Assembly (NCBI GenBank): GCA_050699035.1
Contig: JBOHDE010000056.1
Coordinates: 1-19,315, forward strand
Direction: 5' to 3'
DNA from: WHTB01 sp050699035
GTDB taxonomy: Bacteria > Actinomycetota > Actinomycetes > Propionibacteriales > Nocardioidaceae
Length of the DNA stretch: 19,315 nucleotides
The notes under the pieces are model-generated. The model did no database searches. It was not told the DNA's origin and saw only the letters and a program-made list of their open reading frames with translations. How positions within the stretch are numbered: position 1 is the first letter of the stretch; every line of letters begins with the position of its first letter. This document shows positions 14,405-19,315 of this stretch, one piece after another. The translations under genes were made by a program, and so were the position numbers.

Positions 14405-15667
14405 TCAGCGCAGGCGTACGGGCAGCGACTCGACGCCGTAGACGAGGGACAACTCGCGAAACCTCAGGTCGGCCGGGTCGACCGCGAGCTGCAGCCCGGG
14501 AAACCGCCGGGCCAGCGCGGGGAAGGCCGCCCGGAGCTCCATCCTCGCCAGCTCGGCACCGATGCACCGGTGGAGCCCGTGTCCGAACGCCAGGTGCGAG
14601 GTGGGTGGCCGACCAGCGTCGAACCCCTCCATGCCAAGTCCCAGCGCGGCGTCACGGTTGGCCCCGCTCAGGGAGCACACGACCACATCGCCGGCCGACA
14701 CCCGGTGGCCGAACAACACCAGGTCTTCGCGGGCGAACCGTGGGAACGAGATCTGGACGACGGCAAGGTGACGCAGCAGCTCCTCGACGATCGGGCCGAC
14801 CGCGTCGTCGTCGTGCAGGGCGGCGAGACCGCCCTTGTCCTGCAGCAGGACGAGTGCACCGAGCGCCAGCATGCTGGCCGACGTCTCGTACCCACCGGTG
14901 AAGACCCCGTCGGCCAGCCCGGCCAGCTCGATGTCGTCGACGTGGTCGCCGTGCTGCTCGATGATCTGGCCGATCAGCCCGTCGGTGGGGTGCGCGCGCT
15001 GCCGCCGTACGACGTCGATGAAGAAGGACCGCGACTCCGACACCGCACCGAGCGACCCGATGCCGCCCTGCGATACGTCGAAGCGGGCGTGGCCGAGGCG
15101 CTGGAAGCGTTGCCGGTCGTCGTCGGGCAGCCCGAGCAGCTCGGAGATGACCAGAAACGGGATGGGGAAGGCGAACAGGGGTACGAGATCGGCGACCGGA
15201 CCCGCGGCCTCGACGGCATCGAGCTGGTCGTCGACGATGCGCTGGATCCGGGGCTTCAGCCGTCCGAGCCGGCGCATGGTGAACTCCGGCGTGAGGATGC
15301 GGCGCAGCCGGGTGTGGTCGGGCGGGTCGGTGAACCCCAGGCCGCCGATGTCGCGCTCGGGCTCGGACGCGTTGCGGTCGACGAGGTGCCGGATGTCGTT
15401 GCTGTAGCGGGAGGCGTCGGCGAGCACGGCCCGGGTGGCCTGGTGGCCGGTGACCAGCCAGATGTTCATGCCGAACATCCGGGTGAGGCGTGTGACCGGG
15501 TCCGCCTCCCGGGTGTGCCGGAGCTGCTCGACGGGGTCGACGCCGTCGCGTTGCAGCGGCAGGGCCAGGGCACGCGGCACGAACGGCAGTCGGGCCAGGT
15601 CCACGCCCTTGCGCTGGGCCCGGGACAGGACGCGCTGGCCCAGCCTTGATCTGGTCAGGAGTTTCAA
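14405..15667 (-). CDS. Cytochrome P450
   Basis: A 420-residue soluble class I-type bacterial P450. Landmarks: C-helix DPPDHTRLRR (114-123), I-helix GGYETSAS (258-265) with the acid/threonine oxygen-activation pair Glu261-Thr262, K-helix ELLR (296-299), and heme loop FGHGLHRCIG with the thiolate Cys368. The meander before the heme loop reads MEGFDAGR where most bacterial P450s have a DPDRFD-like stretch. The best start is TTG 15667, with GGGGGA at a suitable distance; the nearby ATG (15675) is out of frame and hits a stop. No ferredoxin or reductase gene is adjacent. It lies 88 bases downstream of the response regulator on the same strand and may be co-transcribed with it. The substrate is unknown. 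Confidence 0.93.
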   Translation of the reverse strand: MKLLTRSRLGQRVLSRAQRKGVDLARLPFVPRALALPLQRDGVDPVEQLRHTREADPVTRLTRMFGMNIWLVTGHQATRAVLADASRYSNDIRHLVDRNASEPERDIGGLGFTDPPDHTRLRRILTPEFTMRRLGRLKPRIQRIVDDQLDAVEAAGPVADLVPLFAFPIPFLVISELLGLPDDDRQRFQRLGHARFDVSQGGIGSLGAVSESRSFFIDVVRRQRAHPTDGLIGQIIEQHGDHVDDIELAGLADGVFTGGYETSASMLALGALVLLQDKGGLAALHDDDAVGPIVEELLRHLAVVQISFPRFAREDLVLFGHRVSAGDVVVCSLSGANRDAALGLGMEGFDAGRPPTSHLAFGHGLHRCIGAELARMELRAAFPALARRFPGLQLAVDPADLRFRELSLVYGVESLPVRLR

Positions 15668-15691
15668 CTCGTCATCCCCCGTGGGCGAAAT

Positions 15692-15709
15692 GTCGGTACG
15701 GACAGTACG
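15692..15709 (-). promoter_or_regulatory. Direct repeat of CGTAC in the P450 upstream region
   Basis: On the minus strand the sequence is CGTACTGTCCGTACCGAC: two CGTAC units one helical turn (9 bases) apart, 25 bases before the TTG start codon. It is in the right place for an operator or activator site. CGTAC is a frequent string in this window, so the evidence is modest. Confidence 0.3.
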
Positions 15710-15755
15710 GGCGGCGTCCAGACCCTGCGAACGCCCCGGTCGGTGTGGTGCCGGC

Positions 15756-16424
15756 TCAGTCGGGCGCGGTGATCCCGGACTGCATCGCGAACACCACCAG
15801 CTGCGCCCGGTCGCGGGCGTGCAGCTTGAGCATCGCGCGGCTGACGTGGGTGCGTACGGTGTCGGGGCTGACCACCAGCTCGGCGGCGATCTCGTCGTTG
15901 GACCGCCCGGTGGCCACCCAGCCGACGATCTCGCGCTCGCGCTCGGTCAGCCGCTTCAGCTCGGGATGCGGCGTCGTCACCGGCCCGCCCCGGCCGGCGA
16001 ACTGGGAGATCACCCGCCGGGTCACCGACGGCGACAGCAGCGAGCCGCCCTCGGCCACCACGCGCACCGCCTGCAGCAGGTCGGCGGGTGCCGAGTCCTT
16101 CAGTACGAACCCGCTGGCGCCGTGACGCAGTGCCTCGAAGACGTACTCGTCGAGCTCGAACGTGGTCAGGATGATCACCCGCACCTCGCCGAGCGCGGGG
16201 TCGGAGGTGATCTCGCGGAGCGCGCCGAGACCGTCGAGGACGGGCATCCGGATGTCCATCAGCACGATGTCGGGCACGGTGGCCCGCACCACCTCGACCC
16301 CCTCGCGCCCGTCCTCCGCCTCGCCGACCAGCTCAGTGTCGGCCTCGGACTCGATCAGGGTGCGCAGGCCCATCCGCACCAGCGCCTGGTCGTCGACGAC
16401 GACGACCCGGATCACGTCACTCAT
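15756..16424 (-). CDS. NarL/LuxR-family response regulator
   Basis: A 222-residue transcription factor. The receiver domain (1 to about 120) has Asp11-Asp12, the phospho-acceptor Asp57 in LMDIRMP, Thr87 and Lys109 (VLKD). The C-terminal LuxR-type helix-turn-helix (about 155-215) begins LTEREREIVGWVATGRSNDEIA and continues VSPDTVRTHVSRAM. The ATG overlaps the stop of the histidine kinase gene (ATGA, 16421-16424), so kinase and regulator are coupled and form one signalling pair. The open frame continues upstream through the kinase gene, but that part is only a shifted reading. Likely targets are the divergent ABC exporter, its own operon and perhaps the P450 gene. Confidence 0.95.
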   Translation of the reverse strand: MSDVIRVVVVDDQALVRMGLRTLIESEADTELVGEAEDGREGVEVVRATVPDIVLMDIRMPVLDGLGALREITSDPALGEVRVIILTTFELDEYVFEALRHGASGFVLKDSAPADLLQAVRVVAEGGSLLSPSVTRRVISQFAGRGGPVTTPHPELKRLTEREREIVGWVATGRSNDEIAAELVVSPDTVRTHVSRAMLKLHARDRAQLVVFAMQSGITAPD

Positions 16425-17575
16425 GCACCCGATCCTGGCACGAGCGGGAGCCGGGCACGTACGGCGAATCCACCGGTCGGCCGGGGTCCCGCGTCCAGAC
16501 TGCCGCCGACCGACTCGGCGCGCGCCCGCATGCCGCGGATCCCGGAGCCGTCGCCGTTGACCGTGCCGCCACGACCCGAGTCGGTGACATCGAGCAGCAG
16601 GTCGGTGCCTTCGCCGCGAACCTGGATATCGGCCGACCGCGTGTCGGCGTGCCGCAAGACGTTGGTCAGCGACTCCTGCAGGATGCGGTACGCCGCGGCG
16701 CCGACCTCGGTGGGTACGTCGGACAGGTCCGGGTCGATCGCCAGGCCGACATCGACGCCGCCGGCGCGGATCCGGTCGACCAGCACCTCGACGTCGTCGA
16801 GACCCGGGGTCGGCTGCCGGGCGGCGTCGCCGGGCGTACGCAGCACCGCCAGCTCGGCGCGCAGACCGTCCAGCGAGTCCTTGCTCGTACTCCGGATCGC
16901 CTCCAGCGCCTCCCGTGCCTTGGCCGGGTCGCGCTCGAGCACATGCAGCGCGACCCCGGCCTGCATGGCGATCACGGCGAGCCCGTGGCCGACGACGTCG
17001 TGCAGCTCCTGCGCCATCCGCAGCTGCTCCTCGGACACCGCCCGACGCGCCTGCTCCGCACGGACCCCGGCCGCCGCCTCGCGGCGTACCCGGACCGCGG
17101 CACCGATCGCGACCGGTGCGGACAGGATCGCGAGCCACGCCAGCGCGAACAGCAGGCCCAACGTCCAGTCGGCGGTCTCCTCCTGGCGCACCGCGTTGAC
17201 CGCCAGCGCCGAGAAGATCGCGACGAAGAGGATGCCGACCGCCACCACGGCACGGCGCAGCGGCCACCGCATCGCGACCGACAGGGCCACGAACGGCACG
17301 GTGAAGAGGATCGGCCCGAAGGGGTAGCCCATCACGAGGTAGGTCGCGACCGCTGCGCCGTTGAGCACGAGCATCGCGACCGGGGCCTGCCGGCGCAGGA
17401 CGAGGGCGAACACGGCGAGCGCGACCAGAGTGTAGGCGAGCTCGTCGGGTCGACGAAGCCAGTTCGACTCGCCGGCCGCGGCCCGAGCCGTCCCCGCCAA
17501 CGCGAAGAGCAGCAGCGGGGCCGGCAGCCGGGCGTCGAGCAGCCATTGCCAGACGCGGTCGATCCTGGTGGTCAC
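16421..17575 (-). CDS. Sensor histidine kinase, DesK/NarX-like (HisKA_3)
   Basis: A 384-residue membrane kinase. The N-terminal half (to about 160) has several hydrophobic helices with very short loops, so there is no large extracellular sensor domain; the signal is probably sensed within the membrane. The dimerisation/phospho-acceptor box EQLRMAQELHDVVGHGL places His192 as phosphorylated residue. The ATPase domain follows with ILQESLTNVLRHA (N box), DSGRGG and GIRGMRARAESVGG (G boxes). GTG 17575 is chosen over the upstream TTG 17665, which would add a basic, unlikely tail. A TATCGT -10 lies just upstream, suggesting a leaderless message. It is divergent from the ABC exporter genes, a classic arrangement for sensing drugs or envelope stress. 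Confidence 0.93.
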   Translation of the reverse strand: MTTRIDRVWQWLLDARLPAPLLLFALAGTARAAAGESNWLRRPDELAYTLVALAVFALVLRRQAPVAMLVLNGAAVATYLVMGYPFGPILFTVPFVALSVAMRWPLRRAVVAVGILFVAIFSALAVNAVRQEETADWTLGLLFALAWLAILSAPVAIGAAVRVRREAAAGVRAEQARRAVSEEQLRMAQELHDVVGHGLAVIAMQAGVALHVLERDPAKAREALEAIRSTSKDSLDGLRAELAVLRTPGDAARQPTPGLDDVEVLVDRIRAGGVDVGLAIDPDLSDVPTEVGAAAYRILQESLTNVLRHADTRSADIQVRGEGTDLLLDVTDSGRGGTVNGDGSGIRGMRARAESVGGSLDAGPRPTGGFAVRARLPLVPGSGA

Positions 17576-17582
17576 GTCAACG

Positions 17583-17588
17583 ACGATA
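17583..17588 (-). promoter_or_regulatory. Candidate -10 box of the kinase-regulator operon (leaderless)
   Basis: TATCGT on the minus strand ends 7 bases before the GTG start of the kinase gene. Transcription would begin at or next to the start codon, giving a leaderless mRNA. This agrees with the lack of a ribosome-binding site. No clear -35 is visible. Confidence 0.35.
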
Positions 17589-17632
17589 GGGCGTTCGACG
17601 GCTCCGGGTCGTTCCCGCGCGCGCGTAACCGT

Positions 17633-17652
17633 CGTACGCGATCTTGCGTACG
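17633..17652. promoter_or_regulatory. Palindromic operator candidate in the divergent gap
   Basis: CGTACGC (17633-17639) and GCGTACG (17646-17652) form a 7-bp inverted repeat around a 6-base centre, 20 bases in all. It sits between the kinase gene (58 bases away) and the ABC ATPase gene (57 bases away), nearly mid-gap. A 20-base dyad in the shared promoter of a NarL-type operon and its exporter is a natural binding site for the response regulator. Confidence 0.5.
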
Positions 17653-17709
17653 CGCGGAGCCGCAACCACGCTGACGACGCGGGAGGGCCGGTCCGGCGAC
17701 GCTCTTCTC

Positions 17710-18615
17710 ATGACTGCAACCATCGTGAGTACCGAACACCTGACCAAGAGGTACGGCGACCGCGCTGCTGTCGACGACGTAAGCCTGACCGTTCGTCGCG
17801 GCGAGGTCTACGGCTTCCTCGGCCCCAACGGCGCCGGCAAGACGACGACGCTCCGGATGCTGCTCGGGCTGGTCCGCCCGTCGAGCGGCCGGGCAACCGT
17901 CCTCGGCCGACACCCCGGCGACCCGGCCGTCAACGGCCGCGTGGGCGCGCTGGTCGAGGGGCCCGGCTTCTATCCCTATCTGTCCGGCCGCGACAACCTC
18001 CGGGTGATGGCCCGCTACCAGGGCATCGGCGACGAGTCGGTCGAGGAGGCGCTGGCGCGGGTCGACCTGATCGAGCGCGGCAAGGACGCGTTCCGCTCGT
18101 ACTCGTTGGGCATGAAGCAGCGGCTCGGCGTCGCGTCCGCCCTGCTCGGCAACCCCGACCTGCTGATCCTCGACGAGCCCACGAACGGCCTCGACCCCGC
18201 CGGCATGAGCGACATGCGCCGCCTGGTCGTGGACCTCGCCGCCAGCGGCCAGACCGTCGTGCTGTCGAGCCACATGCTCACCGAGGTGCAGGAGATCTGC
18301 GACCGGGTCGGGGTCATCTCCAACGGCCGCCTGCTCACCGAGGCGACCGTGGCCGAGCTGCGCGGTGCGACCTCGCTGTTCGTGCGGGCCGAGCCCGCCG
18401 ACGTGGCGCTCGCGGTCGCGATGCGGGTGGCCGGCGACGACGCCGTCCAGGTCGTCGACGACGGCTTCCGGCTGGAGACCGGCACCGAGAACGCACCCGT
18501 CGTCACCCGCGCGCTGGTCGAGGCCGGTGCCCGCGTGCACGAGATCCGACCGTCCGAACGAACCCTCGAAGAGGTCTTCTTCGAGATGACGACGCCTGAG
18601 GAGGCGCTCCGATGA
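17710..18615 (+). CDS. ABC exporter ATP-binding protein (drug/bacitracin-type)
   Basis: A 301-residue cytoplasmic ATPase. Walker A GPNGAGKTT at 38-46, the Q-loop replaced by Glu in ALVEGPGFYPYLSG (as in many ABC-2 exporters), signature SLGMKQRLGVA, Walker B LLILDEP, D-loop TNGLDP and switch His in VVLSSHML. A C-terminal extension of about 90 residues after the ATPase core is typical of the CcmA/DrrA-like group. ATG 17710 matches the usual N terminus; the longer frame from 17644 adds nothing family-like. No ribosome-binding site is seen. The stop overlaps the permease start (ATGA). It energises efflux through the next protein and is probably under the divergent two-component system. Confidence 0.93.
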   Translation: MTATIVSTEHLTKRYGDRAAVDDVSLTVRRGEVYGFLGPNGAGKTTTLRMLLGLVRPSSGRATVLGRHPGDPAVNGRVGALVEGPGFYPYLSGRDNLRVMARYQGIGDESVEEALARVDLIERGKDAFRSYSLGMKQRLGVASALLGNPDLLILDEPTNGLDPAGMSDMRRLVVDLAASGQTVVLSSHMLTEVQEICDRVGVISNGRLLTEATVAELRGATSLFVRAEPADVALAVAMRVAGDDAVQVVDDGFRLETGTENAPVVTRALVEAGARVHEIRPSERTLEEVFFEMTTPEEALR

Positions 18616-19315
18616 CTACCGTCAACGCCGTGCTCGCGAGCACCCGCGCCGAGCTGCTGCGGCTGCGCAAGTGGCCCGCCCTGTGGGTGATGACCGGCGC
18701 CTGGCTGCTGCTCAACGTGATGTTCGTCTACGTGTTCAACTACCTGTCCTACACCACCGGATCGACGACGCCGCGCGGGGAGGGCATCCCCAAGCAGCTG
18801 CTGCTGGCCGAGATGCTCCCGGCGGCCGCGCCGATCTCCGCAATCCAGGGGCTGCCGATGTTCGGCGGGGCGATCATGATGATCCTCGGCGCGCTGGCGA
18901 TCGGCAGCGGGTACGGCTGGGGGACCTGGAAGACCGTGTTCACCCAGGGACCGAGCCGGCTGGCGACGACCGCCGGCAGCCTGGTCGCGCTGGTGCTGGC
19001 CATCGTGGCCATCGTGGCGCTGACCTTCGTCCTCGACCTCGGGCTGTCCACCCTGGTCGCGGCCACCGAGTCGCAGACCATCGTGTGGCCGGGCCTCGGC
19101 GACATCGCCCCTGCCCTCGGCGGCGGTGTGCTCATCGCCGCGATGTGGATGATCGGAGGTGCGCTGATCGGCACCCTCGCCAAGGGCCCCGCACTCGGGG
19201 TCGGCCTGGGCCTGGTCTGGGTGCTCGCCGTCGAGAACCTGCTGCGCGGTGTGGCCAACCTGCTCGACGGCCTGGACGTCGTGACCGACCATCTGCCGGG
19301 TACGGCGGCCGGTTC
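18612..19315 (+). CDS. ABC-2 type exporter permease (partial, runs off right edge)
   Basis: The first 234 codons of a polytopic membrane protein. A short cytoplasmic start (MTTVNAVLASTRAELLRLRK) is followed by a hydrophobic helix (about 22-45), a polar loop (about 46-72), and further helices around 80-103, 118-145 and 170-200. The layout of N-terminal Arg/Lys-rich segment, first helix, loop and helix bundle is that of ABC-2 permeases. ATG 18612 overlaps the ATPase stop, and the two surely form one exporter. The frame stays open to the end of the window, so the C-terminal helices are missing. Confidence 0.88.
   Translation, partial: MTTVNAVLASTRAELLRLRKWPALWVMTGAWLLLNVMFVYVFNYLSYTTGSTTPRGEGIPKQLLLAEMLPAAAPISAIQGLPMFGGAIMMILGALAIGSGYGWGTWKTVFTQGPSRLATTAGSLVALVLAIVAIVALTFVLDLGLSTLVAATESQTIVWPGLGDIAPALGGGVLIAAMWMIGGALIGTLAKGPALGVGLGLVWVLAVENLLRGVANLLDGLDVVTDHLPGTAAG

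Noticed and set aside
15756..17546. One 596-residue open frame running from the kinase region into the response regulator
   Set aside because: Upstream of 16424 this frame is only the kinase gene read out of frame (Arg/Ala/Gly-rich); the regulator begins at ATG 16424, overlapping the kinase stop.
1..19315. CRISPR arrays, tRNA or rRNA genes, insertion sequences
   Set aside because: No regularly spaced direct repeats, cloverleaf structures, rRNA-like stretches or transposase motifs were seen.

Overview
The window is strongly GC-rich, with G or C in most third codon positions. It carries a DivIVA-family coiled-coil protein, a CE1758/CE1759-type luciferase-like monooxygenase pair, a DUF998 membrane protein and a NarL-type two-component system. 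Together these point to a high-GC actinobacterium. A Propionibacteriales member (Nocardioides/Kribbella-like) is a low-confidence guess. No tRNA, rRNA, CRISPR array, transposase or phage gene is visible.

Layout. (1) 1-1182, minus strand: a luciferase-like monooxygenase and its partner FMN reductase (cut by the window edge), overlapping by 4 bases. (2) 1474-3852, plus: a secreted penicillin-acylase-family (S45) Ntn-hydrolase, followed by (3) 3996-5597, a DHA2-type MFS exporter. The DNA before and after the acylase gene carries two inverted repeats with the same core and the same geometry (TTGTCAG-N30-CTGACAA). A lone TTGTCAG follows the exporter gene. (4) 5749-10199, plus: a branched-chain-amino-acid-type ABC importer in the order lipoprotein binding protein, LivH, a fused LivM-LivG protein, LivF. 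(5) 10418-11125, plus: a DUF998 membrane protein. (6) 11126-11981: about 850 bases with no convincing gene, rich in long spaced inverted repeats and in a recurring GCAACCTC motif. (7) 11982-14215, plus: a compact operon of group I truncated hemoglobin, flavohemoglobin and a DivIVA-like protein, the last two overlapping. (8) A perfect 15-bp stem-loop lies between this operon and the convergent cytochrome P450 gene (14405-15667, minus). (9) 15756-17575, minus: response regulator and histidine kinase, overlapping by 4 bases. Divergent from them is (10) 17710-19315, plus: an ABC exporter ATPase and the start of its membrane partner.

How the genes fit together. Blocks 2-3 look like an extracellular amide hydrolase with an efflux pump, possibly under one regulator whose gene is not in the window. 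Block 4 is one importer. Block 7 reads as a nitric-oxide/oxygen-handling operon with an unexpected cytoskeletal-type third member. Blocks 9-10 are the familiar envelope-stress or drug-sensing arrangement of a DesK/DesR-like pair beside an ABC exporter. The least explained parts are the structured non-coding stretch upstream of the globins, the twin repeats around the acylase, and the DivIVA-like protein coupled to the flavohemoglobin.
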